Origin: Nocardia bhagyanarayanae
Lineage (GTDB): Bacteria; Actinomycetota; Actinomycetes; Mycobacteriales; Mycobacteriaceae
NCBI RefSeq assembly: GCF_006716565.1
Contig: NZ_VFPG01000002.1
Span: 186,001-250,000, forward strand
Reading direction: 5' to 3'
DNA length: 64,000 nt
This document shows positions 27,475-36,297 of the stretch, one piece after another. Every line of letters starts with the position of its first letter. The first letter of the stretch is position 1. The notes beneath the pieces were generated by a model. The model saw nothing but the letters and a program-made list of their open reading frames with translations, ran no database searches and had not been told where the DNA came from. A program made the translations under genes and the position numbers.

Positions 27475-28467
27475 TCAGCGGGCGGCTTCGTATATCCGGC
27501 GGACGACGTCTTCGATACCGGGCTCCTCGATGGACAGATCTCGCACCTCCGCGCGGTCCGATACGGCGGCGAGCAACCGTGCGGCGGTGATGGATTCGGC
27601 GTCGAAGGCCAGGCGCTGGCGCATGCCGTCCGCCTCGCTGGTGAGCAGTTCGGCGCCGGGCGGCAGGTCGCGCAGATCCGGGGTCGGCTCGGCGAGGTCC
27701 ACCACGAGCACCCGGCGCGCGCCCACCGTCGCACCGAGCCCGGACAGCGATCCGTCGTAGACCAGGCTGCCGTGATCGACGACGAGCACGCGGTCGCAAA
27801 GCCTTTCGATATCGCCCATGTCGTGGGTGGTCAGCAGCAGCGTGGTGCCGCGGTCCACCCGTTCCGCGCGCAGGAACTCGCGCAACCGCTGCTTGGACAG
27901 CACGTCGAGGCCGATGGTCGGTTCGTCCAGGATCACCAGTTCCGGGGAGTGCAGCAGCGCCGCGGCGACCTCGGCCCGCATCCGCTGACCCAGGGAGAGT
28001 TGCCGCACCGGGGTGTCCAGCGTCTCGGCCATCTCCAGCTGCTCGACCAGCTCGTAGGTGCGCTTGCGGGTGATGTCGGGCTCCAGCCGGTGGATGGCGG
28101 CCAGGATCGTGAACGATTCGCGCAGCGGCAGATCCCACCACAGCTGGGACCGCTGGCCGAACACCACCCCGATGCGGCCGGCCAGTTCCCGGCGCTGCCG
28201 GACCGGCTCGAGCCCGCAGGTGCGCACCCGCCCGGACGAGGGGACCAGGATGCCGGTGAGCATCTTGATGGTGGTGGACTTCCCTGCCCCGTTCGCCCCG
28301 ATGTAGCCGACCGCCGCGCCGCGTTCGATGCGGAAGGACATCTTGTCGACCGCGGTGAGGGTGTCACGCTGCCTGCGCCAGCGGCGGCCGTTCTTGCGAT
28401 ACAGCGTGAATTGTCTTGTCAGATTCTCGATATCGATGATCGCGTCAGATAAGTCGCTGTCCGCCAC
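27475..28467 (-). CDS. ABC transporter ATP-binding protein (ABC-2 exporter)
   Basis: A 330-residue ATPase. Walker A GANGAGKS is at 57-64, the signature is LSLGQRMRAEVA, Walker B is LVILDEPTIGLD and the switch His follows in LLTTHDMGDIERL. A C-terminal extension of about 80 residues follows the ATPase domain. It is the third gene of an operon with two ABC-2 type permeases, 2 bp after the second. The order permease-permease-ATPase with this ATPase type (residues 100-115 GVVFGQRSQLWWDL) is seen in exporters of unknown, often daunorubicin-like or lipid substrates. GTG 28467 has GGAGGTGG upstream. Confidence 0.92.
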   Translation of the reverse strand: MADSDLSDAIIDIENLTRQFTLYRKNGRRWRRQRDTLTAVDKMSFRIERGAAVGYIGANGAGKSTTIKMLTGILVPSSGRVRTCGLEPVRQRRELAGRIGVVFGQRSQLWWDLPLRESFTILAAIHRLEPDITRKRTYELVEQLEMAETLDTPVRQLSLGQRMRAEVAAALLHSPELVILDEPTIGLDVLSKQRLREFLRAERVDRGTTLLLTTHDMGDIERLCDRVLVVDHGSLVYDGSLSGLGATVGARRVLVVDLAEPTPDLRDLPPGAELLTSEADGMRQRLAFDAESITAARLLAAVSDRAEVRDLSIEEPGIEDVVRRIYEAAR

Positions 28468-28469
28468 GC

Positions 28470-29300
28470 TTATCCGCCACCTCCCTGGTAGTGCCTTGTC
28501 CCGAGCCGCCATAGACCGAGTGCCAGCAGCCATATCCACGCCGTCGCCAGCGGGGTGAACCAGACCAGCCAGGACGGCAGCAACGGCGGGCCGGGCAACC
28601 CGAGCAGGGCGATGGTGGGCAGGTACGCCGTGAACGCGACCGGGATGGCGAATCCGAACAACAGCTTCAGTGGCAGCGGAAATACCGAGGCGGGCTGCAT
28701 GGCGGCGAACGACCCGCCATAGGTGAAACTGTTGGTGAGTTCGGAGCCGTCGATCAGGAAGAACTGCAACCCGGCCGCGCAGACGAAGATCCCTCCGAAC
28801 AGGAGAATACCGCACGAGAGGGTCATCGCCAGGAGTCCGAATGCGGCCGGGTCCCAATCGATGTCGTTCTGTAGCAACCCGATAACCAGCACCACTATCG
28901 CGACCGCCGCGCGGGCGAATCGGCGCAGTGAGACGTCGCCGGTGACCAGTTGCAGCAACAGGGGTTGCGGGCGCAGATGGTAGGCGTCGAGGGTGCCCAT
29001 CCGGATCAGCGTCGGCAGCGTATCCAGATGTCCGACAAGCACCTGGGCCAGCGCGAACGTGGTGTTGCTCAGCCCGAACAGCAGCAGCGCCCCGTGCATA
29101 TCCAGCCCGCCGAGCACCCGCACGTTGTGGAAGATGACCCACACCTCGGCGAATTCGACGACGCCGATGAGGAAGGCGCTGAACACCTCGCTGGCGAAGG
29201 ACAACCGGTATGCCCGCTGGGCTCTGATGCGTGAGCGCAACACCGCGGCATACGGTGTGAACCAGCTGCCCGACGGCGCGGCGACCGGCGGCTCAGCCAC
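28470..29300 (-). CDS. ABC-2 type permease (second of pair)
   Basis: A 276-residue membrane protein with six predicted segments and the interior motif GTLDAYHLRPQPLLLQLV that recurs in this permease family (the partner has GDIAIDFLRPVDIQLSYL at the equivalent place). GTG 29300 lies inside the end of the preceding permease gene (8-bp overlap) and has GGAGGTG just before it. It would form a heterodimer with that permease, energised by the ATPase downstream. Substrate not predictable. Confidence 0.88.
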   Translation of the reverse strand: MAEPPVAAPSGSWFTPYAAVLRSRIRAQRAYRLSFASEVFSAFLIGVVEFAEVWVIFHNVRVLGGLDMHGALLLFGLSNTTFALAQVLVGHLDTLPTLIRMGTLDAYHLRPQPLLLQLVTGDVSLRRFARAAVAIVVLVIGLLQNDIDWDPAAFGLLAMTLSCGILLFGGIFVCAAGLQFFLIDGSELTNSFTYGGSFAAMQPASVFPLPLKLLFGFAIPVAFTAYLPTIALLGLPGPPLLPSWLVWFTPLATAWIWLLALGLWRLGTRHYQGGGG

Positions 29301-30147
29301 CCTGCACCTCCAGCCTGCGGCGCCCGGCCGCCAGCATGAGCCTGCCGATCGCGGCGATCGTGAGCACCCAGAACAGCTGCGCGCCAACGACCGTAACCGC
29401 TTCCACGCCGAGGATCCGGCCGGAGAGCACGTCGATCGGGGCTTGCAGAATCGAGGGGAACGGGGTGGCGTAGGCGAGCGTGCGCAGCCAGTCCGGGAAC
29501 ATGTGCACCGGCACGAACAGTCCGGCGAGGAAGGTGCCGCAGATCTGGTACAGCACCCGGATGCCCCGGGTCTCCACCACCCAGAAACCGATCAGTCCGA
29601 TCGCGAACAGCATCAGGAACGACAGCGCGACGGCGAGCACGATCGAAATCACGCCGAGCACATAGGGACCGGGCGTCGCGGGCATGGCGAGCCCGACGGT
29701 GAGGAAACCGAACAGTACGCTGGGCAGGAATCGCGGCACCAACGTGCACGTCGCGCGCCCGAGATCGGCTGCGAGATAACTCAGTTGGATATCGACGGGA
29801 CGCAGGAAGTCGATCGCGATATCGCCGTTCTTGACCCGGTCCACCAATTCCAAAGGCGGGCCCATGAATTGCATCGCGCCGAGCAGTCCTTGCGAGAGCC
29901 AGACGTAGGCGCCCATGGTGCCTTCGTCGTATCCGCCGAAATCACCCGCGCTGCGCACGGCGGCGAGCATCACAGCGGCGCGTACCAAACCGAACACGCA
30001 GTTGGTGAACAGACCCGCGAACATCGCCAGTTTGTACTGCGACTGACGCCGGAACCCCGCCACCGCGAGCTGCCAATACAGCGTCGCCTCGCGTCGCGCC
30101 CGGGTTGCTGCGGCCAGCCGTTCCTCCCCTCCCGCACTCCAGCGCAC
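29293..30147 (-). CDS. ABC-2 type permease (first of pair)
   Basis: A 284-residue membrane protein with about six segments, preceded by a cytoplasmic N-terminus. It carries the family motif NGDIAIDFLRPVDIQ at about 107-121 and an ETRGIRVLYQICGTF stretch before the last helices. GTG 30147 is used; TAAAGT lies 9 bases upstream on the same strand, compatible with a near-leaderless mRNA. It is the first gene of the three-gene exporter operon and diverges from the ectB-type aminotransferase 147 bp away. Confidence 0.86.
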   Translation of the reverse strand: MRWSAGGEERLAAATRARREATLYWQLAVAGFRRQSQYKLAMFAGLFTNCVFGLVRAAVMLAAVRSAGDFGGYDEGTMGAYVWLSQGLLGAMQFMGPPLELVDRVKNGDIAIDFLRPVDIQLSYLAADLGRATCTLVPRFLPSVLFGFLTVGLAMPATPGPYVLGVISIVLAVALSFLMLFAIGLIGFWVVETRGIRVLYQICGTFLAGLFVPVHMFPDWLRTLAYATPFPSILQAPIDVLSGRILGVEAVTVVGAQLFWVLTIAAIGRLMLAAGRRRLEVQGG

Positions 30148-30294
30148 AAGGAGTCAACTTTACTGCCCGGTCGCGGACGCGCGGTAGCGTCCCGCGCGAT
30201 TTTTGGGAAAGCGCTACGAACCTGAGGCGCCAGTGTTAGAAACACAGACACTTCAGATTGTTGGAGTGCTCGCGCACGACAGGAAGGATCGTCG

Positions 30295-31551
30295 ATGTCT
30301 GTCGCCGAGTCGACCGTTTTCGAGGCACTCGAATCGAACGTTCGCGGGTACTGCCGATCCTGGCCGACGGTGTTCGACACCGCCAGCGGCGCCTGGTTGC
30401 GCGACGAGCAAGGCCGCGACTACCTGGATTTCTTCGCCGGTGCGGGCGCGCTGAACTACGGCCACAACAATCCGGTCCTCAAGCGCGCGCTGATCGACTA
30501 CCTCGCGGGCGACGGGATCACCCACGGTCTGGACATGTCGACGGTGGCCAAGCGACGGCTGCTGGAAACCCTGCGCGACACCGTCCTCGCCCCGCGCGGG
30601 CTGGACTACAAGGTGCAGTTTCCCGGCCCCACCGGTGCGAATGCCGTCGAGGCGGCGCTCAAACTCGCGCGCAAGGTAACGGGCAGACAGGCGGTGCTGA
30701 ACTTCACCAACGCCTTCCACGGCATGTCGCTCGGCGCGCTGTCGGTGACCGGCAACGCCGCCAAGCGCGCGGGCGCGGGCGTGCCGCTGGTGCACGTCAC
30801 GCCGATGCCCTACGACGGCTACCTCGGCGCGGGCGACGAACTGCACTGGATGCGCCGCGCACTGGACGATCCCTCGTCGGGATTGGACAAGCCCGCCGCG
30901 GTCATCGTGGAGACTGTGCAGGGCGAAGGCGGGGTCAACGTCGCGCGGGCGCAGTGGCTGCGCGAACTGGCCGACCTGTGCCAGGCGCGCGGCATCCTGC
31001 TGATCGTCGACGACGTGCAAATGGGCTGCGGGCGGACCGGTCCGTTCTTCTCCTTCGAGTTCGCCGGTATCACGCCCGACATCGTGACGCTGTCGAAGTC
31101 GATCGGTGGCTACGGATTGCCTATGGCGCTGGTGCTTTTCAAGTCCGAGCTGGATCAGTGGGCGCCCGGTGAGCACAACGGCACCTTCCGGGGGAACAAC
31201 CCCGCCTTCGTCACGGCCGAGGTCGCGTTGCGCCACTACTGGTCCGACGATGCGCTCGAGCGGGCGACCCTCGCCAAGGGTGCGCGGATCGAGGCCGCGC
31301 TTGCTCGGATCGTCGCCGAGTTCCCCGGGGTCTCGACACGAGGGCGGGGGTTGGTGCACGGGATCGCGTTCGAGGACCCGTCGTTGGCGGGGAAGGTTTG
31401 CCAGGTGGCGTTCGATCGGGGGTTGTTGGTGGAGACCTCGGGGTCGGTGGACGAGGTGGTGAAGTTGTTGCCGCCGTTGACTATTGCGGAGGACGAGTTG
31501 GAGCGGGGGCTAACTGTGGTCGTTGGTGCGGTGGGTGAGGTGTGTGGGTAA
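30295..31551 (+). CDS. ectB: Diaminobutyrate--2-oxoglutarate aminotransferase (EctB type), without ectA/ectC
   Basis: A 418-residue class-III PLP aminotransferase that makes L-2,4-diaminobutyrate from aspartate semialdehyde and glutamate, first step of ectoine and of some siderophore and peptide pathways. Visible signatures are [46 protein letters not shown] and the PLP Lys268 in LSKSIGG; length fits EctB. Neither ectA nor ectC is adjacent: an ABC exporter diverges upstream and an RDD protein follows. It may supply diaminobutyrate to another pathway. The last 60 codons shift toward TTG/GGG/GTG usage. GGAAGG precedes the ATG. Confidence 0.9.
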   Translation: MSVAESTVFEALESNVRGYCRSWPTVFDTASGAWLRDEQGRDYLDFFAGAGALNYGHNNPVLKRALIDYLAGDGITHGLDMSTVAKRRLLETLRDTVLAPRGLDYKVQFPGPTGANAVEAALKLARKVTGRQAVLNFTNAFHGMSLGALSVTGNAAKRAGAGVPLVHVTPMPYDGYLGAGDELHWMRRALDDPSSGLDKPAAVIVETVQGEGGVNVARAQWLRELADLCQARGILLIVDDVQMGCGRTGPFFSFEFAGITPDIVTLSKSIGGYGLPMALVLFKSELDQWAPGEHNGTFRGNNPAFVTAEVALRHYWSDDALERATLAKGARIEAALARIVAEFPGVSTRGRGLVHGIAFEDPSLAGKVCQVAFDRGLLVETSGSVDEVVKLLPPLTIAEDELERGLTVVVGAVGEVCG

Positions 31552-31744
31552 CCGAACGAGGCAGCTCATCCGGCCGCCACTTCACTGGGTCGACCAGGGG
31601 ACGGCTGGGTTCGGTGGTGGTTGTGTCGGGTGACGTGATACCCAGGGCACGCAGATTCCAAATGGTTTGTCCTACCTGACTCCAGCCGAGCACGATCGCG
31701 GTGCTCGAGTTCGTACTCGGGCGCGGCTGTGCGATGCTCGTCAC

Positions 31745-32311
31745 GTGGGGTTCATCAATCGCGGGGCGGAACAGTTCGACGAACGCACGGCGCAGGCGGC
31801 GCAGCGCGGCCCGCGGTATTACGGTGACGACAACGATCCGCGTTATCCGTCTTCACGCGATTTGCGCACCTTCGCGGCGGTATCAGTCGATGTGCTGCTG
31901 CATTTCGGCGTCGCCTTCGCTGTTGCGGCCGGCATCGAGAACGTGCTGCTCGCGGTGCTGGTCGGCGTCATCACCTATATCGCGGCATCATTCGTGCACA
32001 CCGTCCTGTTTCAGCGAATCTTCGGAGCGACGGTCGGCAAGCTGCTCTCCGGTGTCGTTTTGATCCGAGGCGTCGATGGCCGCCGTCCCACACTCTGGAA
32101 CCTTCTGCGCGCCTTCCTCTTTCGCGCCTGCATCGCCGTGCTCGGCCTACTGGCAGATGGTTCGATCGGCCACGACACCTACGGCGACTTCCTGTCCATC
32201 GTCCGCAGCCGCGACGTCCGCGCCCTCCGCACTCTCCAGTCGGCAACCTGGAACTACCAGCAGCAGAGCTACCCGCCCCATCCCCACAGCCACCTGCCGC
32301 CACCCCGCTGA
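31745..32311 (+). CDS. RDD-family membrane protein
   Basis: A 188-residue protein with a polar N-terminus (1-40), an RDD-type membrane domain with three hydrophobic stretches (about 46-72, 76-92 and 115-135), the conserved ATVGKLLSGVVL segment, and a His/Pro-rich C-terminal tail (YPPHPHSHLPPPR). Function of RDD proteins is mostly unknown; some act in ion exchange. GTG 31745 is preceded by GATGCT 6 bases upstream, a weak leaderless-type -10. The gene sits between two stretches of repeated intergenic sequence. Confidence 0.85.
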   Translation: MGFINRGAEQFDERTAQAAQRGPRYYGDDNDPRYPSSRDLRTFAAVSVDVLLHFGVAFAVAAGIENVLLAVLVGVITYIAASFVHTVLFQRIFGATVGKLLSGVVLIRGVDGRRPTLWNLLRAFLFRACIAVLGLLADGSIGHDTYGDFLSIVRSRDVRALRTLQSATWNYQQQSYPPHPHSHLPPPR

Positions 32312-32412
32312 TCACAATCCGCACCCCTCGTGATCGGTCAGCGATGCGTCGAGCGGCCGGTTGGGTCGGGTGACGTGCTGTCCAGGGGCGGGCGGGTCCA
32401 AATAGGCTGGCT

Positions 32413-32857
32413 ACCCAGGTTTTCCTCGAACGGTGCTGGGCGCGTCGTGTGCCGTACCCGGCTTACCTCCCGCTGTCGGGTGCGCGGTCCGGGCTTCCGG
32501 CCGGGTCGACCGGCTGTGGTTGCGTCTAGGGAGTCCAACTCGGAAAGAGTCCTTGGCCTGTCAACCTCCCAACCACCATTCGACTGCCGTCGATAGAGAA
32601 ATGGTTTCGACGGTAGTCAAATGGTGGCTAGTTGATCTTGGTAAGCCGCCATTCGACTCCCGTCGATTTGGGCGGCATTGCGTTGGCAGCTCGACCGGTC
32701 ACGGCACACAATCCGCGGCGAATTCCGGAACGCACCCACCACGAACGCAACCACAGCCGGTCGACCACGCTGGAAGTGGAACCTCCGACCACCGACTGCG
32801 GGAGGTAAGCCGGGTACGGCACTTACGTGCCCAGCACCGTTCGAGGCAAACCTGGGT
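32413..32857. repeat. 445-bp nested inverted-repeat element
   Basis: Two 113-bp arms, 32413-32525 and 32745-32857, are inverted copies: they share ACCCAGGTTT, CCTCGAACGGTGCTGGGC, GTGCCGTACCCGGCTTACCT and, at the inner end, GGTCGACCGGCTGTGGTTGC, separated by more divergent stretches. The 219-bp centre contains its own inverted repeat (32573-32627) and a third related copy (32646-32666). No open frame with protein character is inside. It resembles a MITE-like or structured-RNA element; I see no clear target-site duplication. Confidence 0.75.
32573..32627. repeat. Inner hairpin of the inverted-repeat element
   Basis: The 21-base arms 32573-32593 and 32607-32627 match at 19 of 21 positions (CCACCATT, CGACT, CCGTCGA) around a 13-base loop. 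A third 21-bp copy at 32646-32666 matches the left arm at 19 positions. Confidence 0.8.
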
Positions 32858-33041
32858 GACTGAACATCCTTGCAGGTAAACACACGGAACCCGTTCCCGA
32901 ACGTCACACAGCGTCGAGAGTTCCGCGCTCCGCCCCGCCCAGCGCCGTCGACTTCCCACTTGGGACAACCGTGCTTCCTCAACGCCGAGCATCCGGAACT
33001 CGTTGTCCAACGCCACAAAGCACCACGGGAGCGCCTCCTCC

Positions 33042-33995
33042 TCAGCTCACCGGGCGGTGACCGACGACTATGCGGTGAATCAGCCGCGCGGCCGTGCGGG
33101 CGGTGCGACCGTCGATATCGAACGCTGGCGCGAGCTCGGCCACGTCGGCGGCGATGAGCTTGCCGCTTGCCGTCACCCGATCGCATACCCGCTGCACGGT
33201 CTCGACCGGCACTCCGTAACCCGCGGGCGCGCTGACGCCCGGGGCGACGGCGGCCGGGAGGACGTCCAGGTCGAGGGTGAGATAGGCCAGGTCGACGTCA
33301 TCCAGGAAGTCATCGACGAACTCGTCCACCGCCGGCCGGTCCAGGACACCGCAGCGCTCGTCGGTCAGATGGTGAACGCCGAGACTGCGCGCGGTCTCGA
33401 ACAGCGCCACGGTGTTGCTCGGCTGGCTGATGCCGAGGACGTCGTAACGGTAGGACTTTCCGGCCGCCGTTTCGGCCTCGGCGATCTGGCGGAATGGGGT
33501 GCCCGAACTCGGTGCGTCAGCGGCGCGTAGATCGAAGTGGGCGTCCAAGTTGAGGATGCCCAACCGCAGGTCGGCGCGCCGCCGTGCCGCCGCGATCCCG
33601 GAGTACGTGCCGAAGGCGACCTCGTGGCCGCCGCCGAGCACCACCGGAAAGCGACCCGCGTCCAACGCGTTCGCGACCGCGCGGCCGAGCCGCCGCTGAC
33701 CCGACTCCAGGTCCGTGCCGCCGATCGCGATCGTGCCCGCGTCCTCCAAATCGAGCGGTTCGGGCAGCGCCAGCGACGACAGCGCGCCGCGCAGCGCGTC
33801 CGGGCCGGCGGCGGCGCCGGGACGTCCCTTGTTCCTGCGGACACCCTCGTCGCTGGCGAATCCGATGAGCACGCAACCTTTTCCGGCCGCGCGGGTCGGA
33901 TCGTAGGGCCGGACCAGCTGGTGCCAGCGCGCGTGCTCCGGTGCGTCGCCGTCGACACGGCCGGTCCACGGCCGCGGTGCGATGTCGACGTTCAT
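33042..33995 (-). CDS. hutG: Formimidoylglutamase
   Basis: A 317-residue ureohydrolase (arginase fold) that splits N-formimino-L-glutamate into glutamate and formamide, last step of one histidine degradation route. The dinuclear Mn ligands appear in [20 protein letters not shown] and [21 protein letters not shown] closes the active site as in the family. ATG 33995 overlaps the hutI stop (ATGA at 33992-33995), so the two are translationally coupled. hutH and hutU are not in the window. Confidence 0.94.
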   Translation of the reverse strand: MNVDIAPRPWTGRVDGDAPEHARWHQLVRPYDPTRAAGKGCVLIGFASDEGVRRNKGRPGAAAGPDALRGALSSLALPEPLDLEDAGTIAIGGTDLESGQRRLGRAVANALDAGRFPVVLGGGHEVAFGTYSGIAAARRRADLRLGILNLDAHFDLRAADAPSSGTPFRQIAEAETAAGKSYRYDVLGISQPSNTVALFETARSLGVHHLTDERCGVLDRPAVDEFVDDFLDDVDLAYLTLDLDVLPAAVAPGVSAPAGYGVPVETVQRVCDRVTASGKLIAADVAELAPAFDIDGRTARTAARLIHRIVVGHRPVS

Positions 33996-35185
33996 GCGGC
34001 GGCGCCCGATACGAGCACCCCGCCGCGCCACACCGAGCGCACTAGCGGCACACCGGGCCGATATGCCAGGTGTAGATAGGACGGTGCGTCCAGCGCGAGC
34101 GCGTCGGCGCGCGACCCGACCCGCAGACTGCCGACGTCGTCGCGGCGCAACGCTCGCGCCCCGCCCGCCGTGGCCGACCACACCGCCTCCTCCGGCGTCA
34201 TCCGCAGTTCGCGCACCGCGAGCGCGATGCAGAAGGGCAGGCTCGTCGTATACGAGGTACCGGGATTGCAGTCCGCGCCGAGCGCGACGGTGACGCCCGC
34301 GTCGAGCAACGCCCGAGCGTTGGGATAGCTGTTGCGGGTGCAGAAGTCGGCGGCCGGGAGGAGCGTCGCAACCGTCGCGCTGCTCGCCAGTGCGTCGATA
34401 TCGGCGGCGGTGACGTAGCTGACGTGGTCGACCGAAGCCGCGCCGAGTTCCACCGCCAGCCGCACCCCCGGTCCCGCGCCGAGCTGATTGCCGTGCACCC
34501 GAGGCGTCAGTCCGTGCGCCACGCCAGCCCGCAGTACGGCCTCGGACTGTTCGCGGGTGAACGCGCCGCGCTCGCAGAACACGTCGATCCACTTCGCGTG
34601 CGGCGCGCAAGCCGGAATCATGTCGCGGCACACCATTTCGACGTACTCGTCCGCCCGTCCTGCGTACTCCGGCGGCGGCACATGTGCGGCCAGCAGGGTC
34701 ACCTCGTCGGTGAATCGCCCGGCCACCAGGGCGCTGCGCAACTCGTCCTCGGTGGTCTGGCCGTAGCCGGTCTTGCATTCGACCGTGGTGCTGCCCGACC
34801 GCAGCGACTCGTCCATCAGCCGCCGCACGTTCGCGGCGAGTTGGTCGTCGTCGGCCGCTCGCGTCGCGGCGATGGTGGTGCGGATACCACCCGCGGCGTA
34901 CTCCGCTCCGGACATCCGTGCCGCGAACTCCTCGGCCCGCTCCCCGGCGAAGACCAGGTGCGAATGGCTCTCCACGAATCCGGGCAGCACCGCCCGGCCC
35001 GCCAGATCCACGCGATCGTCCGCGGCGGGCGCCTCGCTCGCGTAACCTACCCAGGCGACCAGTCCTTCGTCGAACACGACCGCCGAGCCGCGTCGCACGC
35101 CAAGGGGACCGTCGCCCAACTCTGGGTCGTTGGTGACGAGCGTGCCGATATTCGTCAGGACGGTCGAGCGTGAGCCATCGGGCAC
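33992..35185 (-). CDS. hutI: Imidazolonepropionase
   Basis: A 397-residue amidohydrolase that opens 4-imidazolone-5-propionate to formiminoglutamate. Metal-site motifs are visible: ESHSHLVF near residue 73, [10 protein letters not shown] and DHVSYVT in the middle, and [16 protein letters not shown] toward the C-terminus. GTG 35185 has GAGGAGG 7 bases upstream, and it starts the [17 protein letters not shown]-terminus; longer in-frame starts run into repeat-like DNA and are not needed. First gene of the hutI-hutG operon. Confidence 0.94.
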   Translation of the reverse strand: MPDGSRSTVLTNIGTLVTNDPELGDGPLGVRRGSAVVFDEGLVAWVGYASEAPAADDRVDLAGRAVLPGFVESHSHLVFAGERAEEFAARMSGAEYAAGGIRTTIAATRAADDDQLAANVRRLMDESLRSGSTTVECKTGYGQTTEDELRSALVAGRFTDEVTLLAAHVPPPEYAGRADEYVEMVCRDMIPACAPHAKWIDVFCERGAFTREQSEAVLRAGVAHGLTPRVHGNQLGAGPGVRLAVELGAASVDHVSYVTAADIDALASSATVATLLPAADFCTRNSYPNARALLDAGVTVALGADCNPGTSYTTSLPFCIALAVRELRMTPEEAVWSATAGGARALRRDDVGSLRVGSRADALALDAPSYLHLAYRPGVPLVRSVWRGGVLVSGAAA

Positions 35186-35311
35186 GATTCCTCCTCGCGA
35201 CCATGCCGTGTCAGCCGGATGCGGATCGGTGTGAGCCGACTGTAGAACATCACGCGCCCGCACAAGGGGATTCACTTGGCGGCACCAGCCGTCGGCTGGC
35301 GTAGCCGTGGC

Positions 35312-35860
35312 CCAGACGATCGAGCACAGCGACCGGCGCCCGGTCATGACGCGCCAGGCGGCAGCCCGATAGCCGAGCAGCAGCGGCCGATGCCCGGTCG
35401 TGCTGCGCTGAGCGGCCGTTCGATAGTCGAGGCAGCAGCGGAGGATGCCCGTCGTGACCCGCCGGACGGCCGCTCGTTGGTCGGGCAGCAGCAGCGGCCG
35501 AAGCCCGAGTGACGTGCCGGACGGTCGCCCGATAGTTCAGCAGCGGCGGCCGAAGCCCGTCGTGACGTGCTGGGTGGCCGCTGGTTGGTCGGGTAGCAGT
35601 GGTCGACGCGTGTCGTGACGTGCTGGGTGGCCGCTCGATAGTCGAGCATCAGCGGCGGCGCGCCGGGCGATCGTAGTGCCGCGCCGGCGGCCGCCCGATA
35701 GTCGGGCAGCGGCGGCCGAAGCCTGTCGTGCCGCGCCGGACGACCGCTCGATAATCGGGCGGCAGCGGCCGAAGCCTGTCGTGCCGCGCCGGACGACCGC
35801 CCGATAATCGGGCAGCAGCGGCTGACGCCCGCTGTGACGTGCCGGGCGGTGCCCGATCGG
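35312..35860. repeat. Tandem array of about ten 53-bp repeat units
   Basis: Unit boundaries fall at 35366, 35420, 35474, 35529, 35582, 35635, 35695, 35748, 35801 and 35853, giving units of 52-55 bp and one of 60. Each has the order CCGATARTCGGGCAGCAGCGG, CCGAAGCC, GTCGTG, then a CGCCGGACGRCCGC end. The units at 35695 and 35748 are nearly identical; outer ones are more decayed. CCCGAT-A-ATCGGG is an inverted repeat within the unit. The array fills the gap between hutI and the NUDIX gene, which diverge. Confidence 0.92.
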
Positions 35861-35861
35861 G

Positions 35862-35892
35862 TTGACCGGCCGCCCGTGCCGGTCAGTAGGGT
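35862..35892 (+). promoter_or_regulatory. Promoter of the NUDIX gene
   Basis: TTGACC (35862-35867), 19-bp spacer, TAGGGT (35887-35892), then 6 bases to the GTG start codon: a leaderless promoter directly after the repeat array. Confidence 0.6.
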
Positions 35893-35898
35893 GGGCCG

Positions 35899-36297
35899 GT
35901 GATTCGCACAGCTGCGTTGGCTCATGTCCGGAATCGGCGTCTGCTGCAGGCGCGGTCCATCGGCAAGGACGTCTTCTACATGGCGGGCGGCAAGATCGAC
36001 GCGGGGGAGACGCCCGTCGCGGCGCTGCACCGTGAGGTCCGTGAGGAACTCGGCGTCGGCGTCGCCACTTACACCGAACTCGGCGTCTTCCACGCCGAGG
36101 CCTACGGCCACGCGCCCGGCACGCGGCTCCACATGACCTGCTTCACCGCCGAACTCGACGGCGACCCCCACCCCAGCGGCGAAATCGCCGAACTCCGCTA
36201 TTTCACGGTGCGCGAATACGCGGCCATGGACCACGTCGCCCCCGGCTCGATGCTCGTCTTCCGCAAACTGCACGAACTGGGCCTCGTCGACTGGTGA
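35899..36297 (+). CDS. NUDIX hydrolase
   Basis: A 132-residue NUDIX hydrolase. The complete box GX5EX7REUXEEXGU is at residues 31-53 (G31, E37, R45-E46, E49-E50, G52), so it should hydrolyse a nucleoside-diphosphate-X or related pyrophosphate with Mg2+. Substrate is not evident; FYMAGGKIDAGE and the SGEIAELRYF end are common to many small bacterial members. GTG 35899 follows a TTGACC/TAGGGT promoter by 6 bases, so the mRNA is probably leaderless. Confidence 0.92.
   Translation: MIRTAALAHVRNRRLLQARSIGKDVFYMAGGKIDAGETPVAALHREVREELGVGVATYTELGVFHAEAYGHAPGTRLHMTCFTAELDGDPHPSGEIAELRYFTVREYAAMDHVAPGSMLVFRKLHELGLVDW

Noticed and set aside
31687..31705. GAGCAC/GTGCTC hairpin upstream of the RDD gene as a terminator for ectB
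   Set aside because: It is 135 bp after the ectB stop, only 6 bp long and without a T run; too weak to call.
32617..33186. Minus-strand open frames across the inverted-repeat element
   Set aside because: They follow the repeat arms, overlap hutG in another frame and show no recognisable fold or start signal.
35312..35860. CRISPR array
   Set aside because: Units are contiguous with no unique spacers, and no cas gene is in the window.
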